From Strongylocentrotus droebachiensis (Eukaryota; Echinodermata; Echinoidea; Camarodonta; Strongylocentrotidae), in the NCBI GenBank assembly GCA_035222895.1, contig JAVYIG010007899.1, positions 1 to 64,000 of the forward strand: a stretch of DNA of 64,000 nt, written 5' to 3'. The position numbers were made by a program, and so were the translations under genes. Positions within the stretch are counted from its first letter, which is position 1; every line of letters begins with the position of its first letter. Of this stretch, positions 12,043 to 23,690 are shown in pieces. Under the pieces are notes generated by a model. The model was not told the DNA's origin, ran no database searches, and saw nothing but the letters and a program-made list of their open reading frames with translations.

Positions 12043-15000
12043 GGAAAGCTTTGCCGGTTCAGCAATGACATTCTTTAACAACCTGTTTGAAAGCTCAAGG
12101 GTAGGATTTATTCAAGTATTTGCACGATAGCTCTTCATTGATTGGATTGGATTTCAATTGGTTTTAATTCAGATGTTTTTTATCATTCCATTCTGTATTT
12201 GTATGTTTTAAATGTTTTTATGAAGAGTATTGAATAAAATTTGAACTTGAATTTGAATGTTTTCTGTTCCAATATAAGTGTGTAGATGAGCAACATAATA
12301 CAGTGGGATAATTTGTAAATATAACAAAATAAAAGTTTCATGTAGTTAGATGAATAGAGATATAAATAAAATGCCATTAGTGACCTAAATACATTGAAAC
12401 ATAGTGGTATGCTATAGAAAGCAATAATGTTATGATGCATGCATGCCCCCAAAACTTAATTTTGTAGGAGTATCAATTTTTGGTAAAACTAATAATGTAT
12501 TGAAGTTTTAGATATTTGAATATCAAAATTTAAACAATTTGTTATTTGCAGATTTAGTGGTAAGATATTCAAAAAGTTTGAATATTAGTTCCAGTCCTAA
12601 TTGGAAGTAAAACAGAAAACATGTAGACATTAAGCAAAGTGTTTTATAAAAAGATATAACTATCATGAATGACTTTATATGTGATTCAACTAAATGATTG
12701 ACGTGCATGTAGACTGTAGTAGTTTTCAGAGGAGAAATTGTGGTGAGAAACATATTTACTTAATTTGGAAAGCTGGATTTATATGATTTGTTTATTATAG
12801 ACTGAACAAGAAAAGGAGAAGCTTTCTCAGAGGCCAACAGGTAGTCCGAGAATGAGAAGACCAAGCAGAGTGGTATGTATTTTCTTTGCATGACAGAGAC
12901 AGACATATAACTACTAACTCAACAAATACTTGATGGTTGATAATGTATCAGTAATATAACTAATTATGGTTTCCAGAGTGCCATGAAAATCCTGTTCTTT
13001 TTTCTAAGTTTCTAATCTGAAATTGACACTCTAACTTTCCAGTTAAATCATCTTATATTCCTGTTGTGTTCTTGCATACAACTCTGAATCTCTTGCATGT
13101 CATTATACTTTAAAAACGACATACTTACCCTTTTACCTTCATAAGTATTTTCTTTACTAACATTGGAGAACAAAAATGGTGGTTGACTGACTAATGGTAA
13201 CTTAACTAATACTGATTTTCAAAGTGCCATGAAAATCGTTTTTTTTTCTTTCTAATTTTAAATTGACAATCTAACTTTCTAGTTTAATCATCTTATAATT
13301 CTTTTGTATCTTTGTATGAAACTCTGAATCTCTTTTTCTGTATTAATATTGAAGTGAGTTGGGTGTTACTAATGGTATATTTGTGCTCACTAATCAGAGT
13401 GTGACTACTACATTTGGTGCTTTCCCTGGCTCTCCTCCTAACCTGCTTGAAGTGCCTCAGATTCCTAGAATTGTAAGTCTATCTAACTCATCTTTGAGTC
13501 ATGGGATTCTAAGTTTTAATCCACTTTGAGTCATGGGGTTGTAAGTCTAGATCTGCTTTTGACTTGATTCATGGGATAGTAAGTCAAACCTAATTTTTGA
13601 GTTTGTGGATTGGAAGTTTATTTCACATTTTGTAAGTTTGTGCCTCAATGTGCCCCTTAGTTTTATGGTTTAAAAAAGAAAATTTTGCGCCAAATTTTGG
13701 AAAATCTTGAAAACACAAGGATTGCATCTGCGCATGAACTGAAAAAGTATGTGTTACTTTTAAAACTAACGAAAGAAGAGTGTTATTTTATAAGTTTTTT
13801 TCTTCTTATTGGATGAATAAGAGTGCCCATAATGCAAAATGCATAATTTTCGACATTCATAATTTCATGACATAAAGGTGTAATGGTATATTCTAACATG
13901 GAGCTGATGAATACCTTTATTACCTTGATTAAGCTTATCTCACTGACATCACCAAATAATATGCATTTTGCATTCAGAATGTTTATAACTTTATTACAGA
14001 GTACATTCACCTAACCTTATGCTGCGATGTGATCCGAACTTTTTCTTGGTTTGTACTAGATCTGGCACAAATTAATTTTTACATTCCATTTTCAAAACAA
14101 TATGGTACGATGAACCATATATGGATGAATGCCATAACCATACATGTATCACTCGATAATACTACTTCTACTTGATCCAAACAAACAATTACATTCATAG
14201 TTTGACCATAGATAAGTCCATGGTGTGATCAAACAATATACCTTTATTTGTTTTGTTTTTTTCTTTCTGGAATGTACTGTTCTTTAAAATACATGCATGT
14301 AAAAATCTATCATTGTTTTTCTTTCTAGATGTTTGATGTCATATCCATAAGTAAATTTGCTGTTTCATGAAGTTGGGATACACTGTAAGCTTTGGATTGT
14401 TCATTGCTATTTATTATGGGTTAATTAGTACAATATTCTAAAAGGGCTAGGGCAGACCAAACAATAGTGCTGTCATGATATTATTAAATGTTTAAATTAC
14501 AGCCTGTGATTCAGGAAGAGGAGGATGAACCAGAGGAAGATCTCAGTGGATTAAGCAGGGAGGAGAGGAAGAAGAGACAGATGAAGAAAAGACGAGAGAA
14601 GAGAAAAAACAAAGTTAAGACAATGATCTTAGTAATGACAGCCTTCAGAGCTACTAAAGATTCAGAGCTTAATCTTAATGTTGGAGAGGAGATAGAAGTC
14701 GTTGGCAAGGTAAAATTGAAATCTAAATCATTAAGAAAACACTAACCATAGACTTTCGTGATATGAGCATATCGTCCCTATTTTCACGAAGGTAGTGAGG
14801 AAAATCGTAATGCAAAGTGAATGCAATTTTTTTTCACTACCGTCACTTCGTGAAAACAGCGACGATATATGGAAGTATGATATGATCATGAACCCCCAAA
14901 AAGATCTTGACTAAATAAGTATAAAATAAAACATGATTTATCATGGATATTGAGAAATATGCGAAAAGGGATCGCTATACATTGCCTAAATTTACGGAAG

Positions 15001-18000
15001 TTAATATACATGTATCTATTTAATTAATTCTTCAGCTCTTACGCATAGTGTCTTAATATTTAGGTAAAATATACTCTGATTAAGGCCTGATGTCAAATGC
15101 CTAATTTTATGATAAAGTCGATCTGTTCTTAAAAAAGGATGGCAAAAATTGCAATGAACTTAAATGAATTGAACTAGTGAAGTACATGTATATGTTCTTC
15201 ATTGTTGTTGTTTCTTTATTTGTGCATTTATAGCAAGATGAGTGGTGGGAAGGACGTAAGGATAGTGATGAGCAAGGCTGGTTTCCTGCTTCTCATGTAA
15301 AGGCGATCGTTAGAAGTCAACCTCCTCCAGTTCCAACTCCTCTTGCACAGCGCCCTCATATGGCCCGTAAACCAACACAGGAAAGCATAAGGACGAGCTG
15401 GAGTGAGACGGATTACTTCCCATTGGACACATTGGTACATTATCTATCTTTCAAAGCTTCAAGTTTTGTTGAATAACTTGGCTAAATGTACCTTTTTTTT
15501 ATTCATTACAAAAATGAAATGAGGTAGAGTTTTTTTTTTCCTCCAATATAGCAAAACCTTTCTTTTTTTCTGATATTAGAACCAAACTTACTTGGTATTA
15601 TCCTTGTCACATCTGGTTCAGATAACCTGGGCTTAGAAATTGTGTTTTCACACGTGGTAAATTAACCCGGGTTCACATCTAGCACTGGCTTTAAAACGAT
15701 AGCCCAAGAACTTGCAGGGCTAAAAACTCTCTTAGCCCTGCAAACACCCAGGTGTGAAAAGGGTATAATTGTGTCAGTTTTTGAAACCTGTGACAATTTA
15801 TTTATAAAATCAAGAACATAATTCTTAATCACTTGTTCTTTTTCAGAATTCTACCCATGATAAATTGATGTCCACACAAGGATCAATAACAAGCACAGAC
15901 TCAACAACCAAGAGACCTAGACTCAAACTAAAGAATACATCAGGAGGGAACTGGAGGAAAGAGATTCTAGGAGATATCACTGTTATGAACCCACAAGAGG
16001 TAGGTCTAGCTATCTTGATGTTCAAACAAGTATGGACTTTAATGAAGACATGAGATTCAGTCAAAGAAGAATAAGGAGGAGAAAAGGAAAAAGGAGAAGA
16101 TGAAGTAACATACAAAGTAAAAGATGGAGTAAAAGAAGAAGAAGAAGAAAACGTAAAAGATGCAGAAGATGGAGGTGGAGGAGGACACATGCTTCATGAC
16201 CAACGTCGATTTTGTGCTATAGTGCAAATACAAACAACCCTTTTACCTGTAAAACAATTTGCAACAAGTAAATTCAGCAATCTTGAATATGACAGCCATT
16301 TTTGTTGAAAGAAACTGTCACACGTTGCAAAAATTCATTATTGTGACAGTTGTGATTCCGCCATTTTATGCATCAAACTGTTTCTTTTGAACATAATTCC
16401 TGAAAAACTGTTGTTTTTTTTGGTTTGTGCATTTAGTTAACAGGCTTAGAATTCAAACAAAGTAGACAATTCTTGTGTTAACAGTCTGAGTTATTGTTCT
16501 ATTGTTAAAATTCTCAATTTGTTTTGATTCATTTTAGGATAGATGTAAGAATGATCCATGTAGTGTCAAAGAGAGAAAGAAGAATATTATAATTAAGGAT
16601 CCCAGAGAAGCGTTTAGCCTTTATCATTTCCAATCTTTCATTGTGTGTAAATTGTATCAAGTCATACATATACAGCAGTGACAAATATTAAATGTAATTT
16701 ATTATATCATACTCTTTTTACAGCTGAAGGACTTGAATAAGATTCTAAAATCACAACACACAATGAATGCCAAGTCACACAGTCTAGGAAGTGTAAGTAT
16801 TTTGTATCTCTCTCAAAGAGTATTTAGTCATTTGTACATAGAATACAGATAATGAATAAATGAACAAGCACACAAAGAGATGATGATTTTCTGTACAAAT
16901 TCAAAGAGGCACTGTTATCTTATAACCTCTGGTAGTTGGTATTGCCCTTTGGGAGATCCTCTTTATTTCTCAGTTTGTCTCTCTTTTATGAATAGACATA
17001 CATATATATATGATTCTAGTAACTAGAGTTAGACAATGTCTCAGTAGTTGTAGATTTAGATTATATCTAATGCTGTGACAGGAGGGGGTGTTCTATATGT
17101 TAAAGGTATAGTTATTATCTGTGTACATCATAGGAACTTAAAGACCAGAATGAAATATTGTTGAATGTATAAACATTTCTTTTAAATCTTTATTAAATGA
17201 TAACCCTCCCTCATAAAAGAAGAGGATATATTTAAATATTTATCTCTTATTTATTATTTTTGTTATTTCAGAATTTACGGAGACAAGCTGCCATGTGAGT
17301 ATTGCATTTATCGTCTGTATGGATTCAATTGAGCTCTTTGTGCCAACTGGTCGTCCATGATGTATGATTGTTTGGACATTTTAATATTTTAGATGAGAGT
17401 CTGTTAGAACTATTGATTAACCAAATTAATTTAAGATTCATTGGTGAGAAACAGTCTCATGTCTTGCTTCACTGCCTAGATTTGGATTTACTATTTAAAT
17501 TATTAAAAAGTAATGTTGTTCTATGTAATATATTTGAGTCTTTATAATGTGTTTATAAGTATGATGATGAGTATGATAAGTACACTGTATAAGTTTTGTT
17601 TGTCTTTATAATTATAGATCAGAGAGCATAGAGGAAGAGAGTGAGCCTACATCAAGCAGAAGCATTCCACCTCCTCCTATAGTAAGTATTGTCAGAAGCA
17701 TTCCACCTCCTCCTATAGTAAGTATTGTCAGAAGCATTCAACCTCCTCCTATAGTAAGTATTGTCAGAAGCATTCCACCTCCTCCTATAGTAAGTATTGT
17801 CAGAAGCATTCCACCTCCTCCTATAGTAAGTATTGTCAGAAGCATTCCTCCTCCTCCTATTGTAAGTATTGTCAGAAGCATTCCTCCTCCTCCTATAGTA
17901 AGTATTGTCAGAAGCATTCCACCTCCTCCTATAGTAAGTATTGTCAGAGGCATTCCTCCTCCTCCTATAGTAAGTATTGTCAGAAGCATTCCACCTCCTC

Positions 18001-21000
18001 CTATAGTAAGTATTGTCAGAAGCATTCCACCTCCTCCTATAGTAAGTATTGTCAGAAGCATTCCACCTCCTCCTATAGTAAGTATTGTCAGAAGCATTCC
18101 ACCTCCTCCTATAGTAAGTATTGTCAGAGGCATTCCTCCTCCTCCTATAGTAAGTATTGTCAGAAGCATTCCTCCTCCTCCTATAGTAAGTATTGTCAGA
18201 AGCATTCCACCTCCTCCTATAGTAAGTATTGTCAGAAGCATTCCACCTCCTCCTATAGTAAGTATTGTCAGAAGCATTCATCATCCTCCTATAGTACGTA
18301 TCACTATGAACATGACTGACAATGAAAGCGGACAAAATATACAGTTCCTCAGGTAGACAAAGGAACATTCACTGCTATTATGTAAAAATGTGTAGAACAG
18401 GTGTCACATGCATATTCGCCTTTTTACATAATAGCAGTGAAGGGATGTTCCTTTGTGTACCTGAGGAACTGTATATTTTGTCCGCTTTCATTGTCAGTCA
18501 TGTTCATAGTGTATTGTCAGAAGCATTCCTCCTCCTCCTCCTATAGTACATATTGTCAGAAGCATTCCACCTCCTCCTATAGTAAGTATTGTCAGAAGCA
18601 TTCCACCTCCTCCTATAGTAAGTATTGTCAGAAGCATTCCACCTCCTCCTATAGTAAGTATTGTCAGTAGCATTCCACCTCCTCTTATAGTAAGTATTGT
18701 CAGTAGCATTCCACCTCCTCCTATAGTAAGTATTGTCAGAAGCATTCCAACTCCTCCTATAGTAAGTATTGTCAGAAGCATTCCACCTCCTCCTATAGTA
18801 AGTATTGTCAGAAGCATTCTACCTCCTCCTATAGTAAGTATTGTCAGAAGCATTCCACCTCCTCCTATAGTAAGTATTGTCAGAAGCATTCCACCTCCTC
18901 CTATAGTAAGTATTGTCAGTAGCATTCCACCTCCTCTTATAGTAAGTATTGTCAGTAGCATTCCACCTCCTCCTATAGTAAGTATTGTCAGAAGCATTCC
19001 ACCTCCTCCTATAGTAAGTATTGTCAGAAGCATTCCTCCTCCTCCTATAGTAAGTATTGTCAGAAGCATTCCAACTCCTATAGTAAGTATTGTCAGAAGC
19101 ATTACACCTCCTCCTATAGTAAGTATTGTCAGAAGCATTCCACCTCCTCCTATAGTAAGTATTGTCAGTAGCATTCCACCTCCTCCTATAGTAAGTATTG
19201 TCAGAAGCATTCCACCTCCTCCTATAGTAAGTATTGTCAGAAGCATTCCTCCTCCTCCTATAGTAAGTATTGTCAGTAACTCATCAACCAAAGTTATACT
19301 ATTGTCCTTCAGTTCATGTATGATAGAAATGCTACTGATCATTATCTTTGATAGGTATATTTATGTCATCAGCGAAGCACAAATTTATAATACAATGTTT
19401 CCTTGTTACCATTACCGGTATTATAACAAAACAGTTTTGAAATAATGGGAATTAATAGCTATACAGGAACACTGATCTTGAAAAAAGAGAGCTTCACACA
19501 AGCTTGCAGTCAAATGGATTAAAAGATTAAGAGCCATCAGGTAAATACATGTATTGTATGTGCTTTGTTCATGTATTATGTAGCATTGAAGCTTTGACAT
19601 TGAATTCATGTATCAATCCCTATTTATATGAAATGGGATTGCTTCAAAAATTGAAGCAAAGAGACTCATTAGTCTAGTTTTCTTTTGTGTTTGATGTAGA
19701 TCAGTGTCCAGCATGCACCGGCGATTCCACAGATAATTGAAGAAGAAGAAGAACCAGAAGAACCAGATAGAGGTATAAATCTCCATTCCTCTTTTCTTTC
19801 TCGCCCTTCTTTTTACCCCCCCCCCTCTCTCTCTCTCTCTCTCTGTATTGTTATCACTTATGACCATGCATACAGTGATAACTGCTTCATCATCACAAAG
19901 CTTCTCCACTCTTTGCTTCATATTAGTCTTCAGAAAGGGAGCAGAAATGTTAGATTAGAAAGAACATATCGTCTGTTTGGAGGGAGCCAGAAGGGCGTTA
20001 ATGCCTATCTGGCTCCCTCCAAACTGACAATATGAACATTCATTGTATATCTTATATTTCATCCAATTAGATCAGCAAGTTTTGATTTCATGCATGATTG
20101 AATTATATTTCAAAGTTCAAACATTCTGTCTGAAGAAGTTATTATGTCTCCATATTCATTCAAGCCTCATGCTCACCCTGTATTGTGTGTTTCTTAGAGA
20201 AAGATCTGATTTTTAAAACCATGTAATTGCCATGCTCTGTATGTGATGCATGTACATATGTTTTTTTCTGCTTATATATATTGACATTTTTTCCAATACA
20301 ATGTAGGATTGTGATAGAGGGAAAGAAGATACAAGGGGGAAGGAGAAAAGGAAGAGAGAAGAGAGTTATGAATGATTAGAGATATGCTAACTGTTTAATT
20401 ATAGAGAAGTTGGCAATAGAGGAGTATGAAAGGTTATAGATGGAGAGGTATTGTGAATTTGGAAAAATGTTTGAAATCTTTTAATTCAAATCATTTTTAG
20501 TGTTTGCTGTGTTTCATTTGTTCATCATATTATATTTTTACAAACACATTGTAGGTGATAGTGGCAACGAAGGGGATACTGACAGTAAGTTATATTCAAT
20601 GCCTCTACCCTGCTCACAATGGATCATTAAACTCATTTTGACGCAGTTCTGGTCCCTAAATACACACTGCATTCCTTCTATCACCACTCTCTAAACATAT
20701 GCCAAATGCATTTTCTCTTTTCAAGTAAATAACTTCTTGTAATGTGGAATAAAGGTGCCATGGAAATACTAATCATTGTGTACTTGTCTTCATCACATTA
20801 ATTGTATAGTGTTGTCATTTTCATAATTGTATTTGAATGTGTAACCATTTAATCTTTTGTCATCATCTATCAATCTTCACAAAATACACAGAAAAATATG
20901 TTTTGTTTGATATGATGTTGTATTTGTTGATCTTCATATGGCTTGTTTCATTGAATGACAGTAATTAAAATATTTGTTGTGTCTACTTGATGTGTCTACT

Positions 21001-22849
21001 CACAACATTAGTTTCTCAGGTATTGTGCGTCCATTTCATTGTCCTTACAAATATTGAAGATTATACTGATGGAGGTGTGAAGATATTAATTTTGGTTGAG
21101 TATATTGGTTTTAAATATTGTGCTTATGCTGTTATTTTTTTGTTGCACATCATCATTATTAATATAACATTTTATGTAATGTAGGTACATGTATAATCAA
21201 TATACATTTACGTTTATTATCAGATTAATTGAGGATGATTATGTGATTCTTTAATGTACAGGAATGTACACTTACTCCAAAATGTACATGTGTACATTTC
21301 CACTGCTGCAGTGTGTAAGGCAGATTGTTTGATATTACTGGAAAGTGTTGCATACTTTTTAATGAAATATTTGTGTGTCTTAATAAATTAATCATGTGTG
21401 TTCGACTTTGACCAAACATTTGATCATGATCTAGGAGTGACTTGTATAAAGGCACATAATATGTCTGAAAAAGTATGATGAGATTTTGAGCAAATAGAGT
21501 TTTAGAGACCAAGTAAAAATGACAACTACAGTTATTGGTTTTGCCAACAAGAATTGTGTCATATTGCATATATAAGCAGAGTTGAGATAAATATAAATGC
21601 CTGTGCTGTAAGGACAGAAGCAGATACTAATAACATTTTTCTATACAGACAGTGACAGTTAAAAAGTGTGAGGGCAAGCTTGACTGTTTAAACAGACTTT
21701 AAATAGTAATGTTTGAAAAGGGTGAAAGTAATAATAGAATCTTTGACTACCGGTATCTATACAGACACTCTGACAGTTGAAAAGCCTGCATTACCCAAGG
21801 AGTTGAAGAAGAAAAGAAACAAGGAACAGACAAAGAATGGAGAGATGCCATCTTGGGCAACTAAGTTTCTTCAGTCTAATAACATCAAGGCATCAGGAGA
21901 TCTTGGCATGGATGAAGCTAAGTCTGTGTAAGACTAATTACTAATTACTTTATCATATATGGAAACCTAATTTTCACTTAAGCAAATGTCTCAAAAATTG
22001 CCTCAGTTTGTGTTGAAAACGTGCTCAAAACCATACATATTAGGATTTCTCAGGCCATCCCTTTTGAAATATTTGGTCTATTTCACTGTTAGAAAAAGGA
22101 AATTAAAATTTGAATTGTCCTCTTTACAGAAATACCAATTGAAATTTAGACGCGATATAAAACCAACATTTGTTTGCAATACTTTTGGAAGTTTGTATCC
22201 TTTTTGTGTATAAAAAAGTTTTTGTACACGCTTCAAGCTTCTACCAGTCATAAATTTATGCAAATTTGGGCTATAAAGCTAGTAGAAACATTTTTAGTTA
22301 TTCCAAGGAATTTACAAGTGTAAAATTGTTTTGGTTGGTTGATAAAAAAAACTACCATCTATTTTTAATTTCCAAAAATTTTCTGCTGAGGTTTCCGATG
22401 CATACATTTGACTGTATTGAGATTCACTTTTGAGGCGGGCGGTATCTCATCATTTTGCTGAGCTTCAGTGTGAACTATACAGGGGGTTAGTAGATCTTGG
22501 CATTAAATGAAGCCAAGTCTGGATAAGAATTCAATAACATGAAGGCTTTAGTAAACCACAAATGATGTGGAAAAGTGCCCCGATAGGTTTCTAGGGCACT
22601 TTCTCACTTTATTTGGTTCTTTTGTATATTGTTTTGGGGCATTATTGTTGTTATGATTGCTTTACAGATCATTATATGTTTGAATTATTTGTCTTTATAA
22701 TGTCATGTGTGTAATCATAATCTTCATAGTTTGTTTTTCATCTAGAATTGATGCTATAGGTTACGTTAATCATTTTTATTTGTTTGTTTTCATAAAATAG
22801 ATCTTCAGATGAGACAGAGACAGCAGCCACTGCAGAAGAACAAGTCTAG
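2507..22849 (+). CDS. Two-pore-channel-like cation channel with C-terminal SH3 domain (3' part of gene, 25 exons)
   Basis: Spliced CDS, all phases consistent: 2507-2573, 2978-3099, 3599-3749, 5159-5296, 5967-6073, 6929-7019, 7660-7854, 8406-8485, 9081-9191, 9627-9690, 10089-10165, 10692-10788, 12044-12100, 12801-12872, 13398-13472, 14503-14709, 15234-15434, 15847-15999, 16724-16792, 17272-17294, 17618-17681, 19700-19772, 20555-20584, 21765-21927, 22801-22849 (TAG). It gives 844 residues; the N-terminus and S1-S5 of domain I lie upstream of the window. Seen in order: pore I (FVLLSTENYPDLMIPAY) and IS6; an EF-hand-like linker with loop DHNDDGQIDSLQ (~130-142); domain II S1-S6 with pore II (FQIVTTSNWHEIM, ~360) and IIS6 (NLFVAIAIEAF); a charged stretch; an SH3 domain (~543-598, with AFRATKDSELNL, EWWEG and GWFPASHV); PxxP segments; an acidic tail. 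Family knowledge: two-pore channels are endolysosomal two-domain Ca/Na channels. The paralogue is not resolved. The SH3 domain is unusual for the family. Exons 17272 and 20555 are very short and least certain. Confidence 0.87.
3945..4246. repeat. Direct duplication of about 65 bp flanking a poly-C-rich insert
   Basis: The segment TGGTATCTATTGCCAAGGAC plus the following ~45 bases (through gaccagttggtagg) occurs at about 3957-4016 and again at 4191-4246. Between them lies an insert of poly-C runs, an A-tract and TTTCAAATTTGCAGGAGCAA. It is in the channel intron between exons 3599-3749 and 5159-5296. Confidence 0.7.
8476..8575 (+). repeat. Two-copy tandem duplication spanning the 5' splice site of channel exon 8406-8485
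   Basis: The exon end and donor (TCATCATgtaagg) and the following intron recur 49 bp later (TCATCATtgtaagg at about 8528-8540), followed by TATCAAATAACTATGATAT in both copies. The second donor-like GTAAGG is at 8535. Confidence 0.8.
12010..12043 (+). repeat. (TC)n microsatellite serving as polypyrimidine tract
   Basis: A run of about 30 bases of TC repeats ends directly in ccag before channel exon 12044-12100. It therefore occupies the place of the 3' splice-site pyrimidine tract. Confidence 0.8.
12930..13335. repeat. Diverged direct duplication (~160 bp) in channel intron
   Basis: About 12930-13098 and 13185-13335 share AGTGCCATGAAAATC, AATTGACA-TCTAACTTTC, TTAATCATCTTATA and AACTCTGAATCTC in the same order. 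The copies differ by many point changes and small gaps. Confidence 0.7.
13466..13625 (+). repeat. Minisatellite of 5' splice-site-like units after channel exon 13398-13472
   Basis: The donor (ATTGTAAGTCT at 13470) starts a series of 32-38-bp units. Each starts with a version of RTTGTAAGTYT and ends in TTTGAGTCATGGG or similar. Donor-like positions are 13473, 13509 (degenerate), 13541, 13579 and 13613 (degenerate). Confidence 0.75.
14769..14868. repeat. Imperfect inverted repeat in channel intron
   Basis: The left arm (ATATCGTCCCTATTTTCACGAA) is mirrored by TTCGTGAAAACAGCGACGATAT at about 14847-14868, with an inner match between GGTAGTGAGGAAAA and TTTTTCACTACC. It resembles a small palindromic MITE. 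Confidence 0.65.
15714..15742. repeat. Short perfect hairpin inside a probable DNA-element remnant
   Basis: GCAGGGCTAA and TTAGCCCTGC flank a 9-base loop. The surrounding ~15590-15770 (AACCCGGGTTCACATC, CACCCAGGTGTGAAAA) looks like an interspersed element. It is intronic. Confidence 0.5.
17652..18300 (+). repeat. 36-bp tandem array copying exon 3' end and donor of the channel gene (18 units)
   Basis: The unit is CAGAAGCATTCCACCTCCTC plus CTATAGTAAGTATTGT. The end of exon 17618-17681 is itself the first unit. GTAAGT-type donors recur exactly every 36 bp from 17682 to 18294 (last one GTACGT). In the coding frame each unit reads VSIVRSIPPPPI with no stop, so the array is open in frame from the exon. 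Each unit also contains a pyrimidine-rich CCTCCTCCTATAG that resembles an acceptor. Minus-strand ORFs over the array are artefacts of its periodicity. Confidence 0.95.
18303..18510. mobile_element. Long palindromic (foldback/MITE-like) insertion splitting the 36-bp array
   Basis: The left arm 18303-18388 and right arm 18421-18510 are near-perfect reverse complements (ACTATGAACATGACTGACAA and TTGTCAGTCATGTTCATAGT at the outer ends). Differences are one substitution and a 4-nt indel; the loop is 32 bp. The flanking array units are interrupted, so insertion came after array growth began. The in-frame read-through of the array ends at TAG inside the left arm (18354-18356). Confidence 0.85.
18511..19276 (+). 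repeat. Second block of the 36-bp array (about 21 units)
   Basis: It is the same 36-bp unit as 17652-18300, continuing after the palindromic insertion. Donor copies run from 18546 (GTACAT) to about 19262; one unit is 6 bp short near 19070. Variants such as GTCAGTAGC and CCTCTTATAG occur at more than one position, suggesting block-wise duplication. Confidence 0.95.
19964..20036. repeat. Hairpin of about 26-bp arms in channel intron
   Basis: GTTTGGAGGGAGCCAG (19975-19990) is mirrored by CTGGCTCCCTCCAAAC (20009-20024), extended outward by ACATATCGTC against GACAATATGA. The loop AAGGGCGTTAATGCCTAT is about 18 bases. Confidence 0.75.
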
Positions 22850-23690
22850 CAGATCTTCCATCAAATACACATTTTGTATTTGAATATGTTATGGGCAATT
22901 AAAGTTACCAGTGCTATCAATACATAATGCATATGTTCATTGGTATTCACAATGTTTAATCATTTTGAATTTCATTGTCCTCAGTGGTAGATCCAGGATT
23001 CTTTTGCTGGGGGGGGGGGGGGGCACTAGCCCTTAAATAGCCCCCTTCCCAATAAGAAAAAGAGTTGTCACATCTTTGAGGTGCCTCTTTCTTGAGAAGG
23101 AAACAAATTAAAAGGATACAAGTTTATCACATTTTTGAGGAGCATTTGCGTGACTAAAATGGCTTTTAAGCATGTATTTTATGTGTGCTCATGTCTCTGT
23201 GTCCCTGCATCTGCCAATGATATATTGCATGATTTCTAAAATTGTAGATGACGAAAAATCAAAGCTGGGAAGAAAGAAATCATATTTGGTTAAAAATATA
23301 TAACAGGAGAACAATACTTACTTATTCACTTAAAAATACTAAAATATAGCAGTTGACAAATCTATTTTATTTATGAGAAACCTGCACCCCAGAAGAGCAC
23401 CAACTTATTTATGCAATTTACGTTCTGGCACTTGTAGTACAAAGGATAATAGCAGGTAAATGAAATGCTTCATCACCACACACACCTGGGAAGGAAGTAT
23501 TCATAAATTTGTAATACATCGACTTAATAAACGACTTCACAGAGTACGCCAGGTTATCAAAAAAATGGCGATGCCTATGTTGTGCTGAGAAACTGTACAT
23601 TATTCTTGCTGTATGCCACTCTCAGACACTTTGGTGGGTAATTAGATTAATAGGCAAGAATATAATAAATCTCTCAGAATAAATAAAGTT
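22850..23690 (+). other. Probable 3' UTR of the channel gene with candidate poly(A) signals
   Basis: Non-coding sequence follows the TAG at 22847. ATTAAA occurs at 22898-22903, and overlapping AATAAA-type motifs near 23664-23690. A poly-G-centred repeat fragment (GTAGATCCAGGATTC then G-run) sits at 22989-23050. The true 3' end cannot be fixed from sequence. Confidence 0.35.

Noticed and set aside
17652..19342. Long minus-strand ORFs (238, 179 and 282 residues) with perfect 12-residue repeats
   Set aside because: They are translations of the 36-bp tandem array on the antisense strand of the channel gene. A repeat whose unit is a multiple of three is open in several frames. The plus-strand frame is the one continuous with a real exon.
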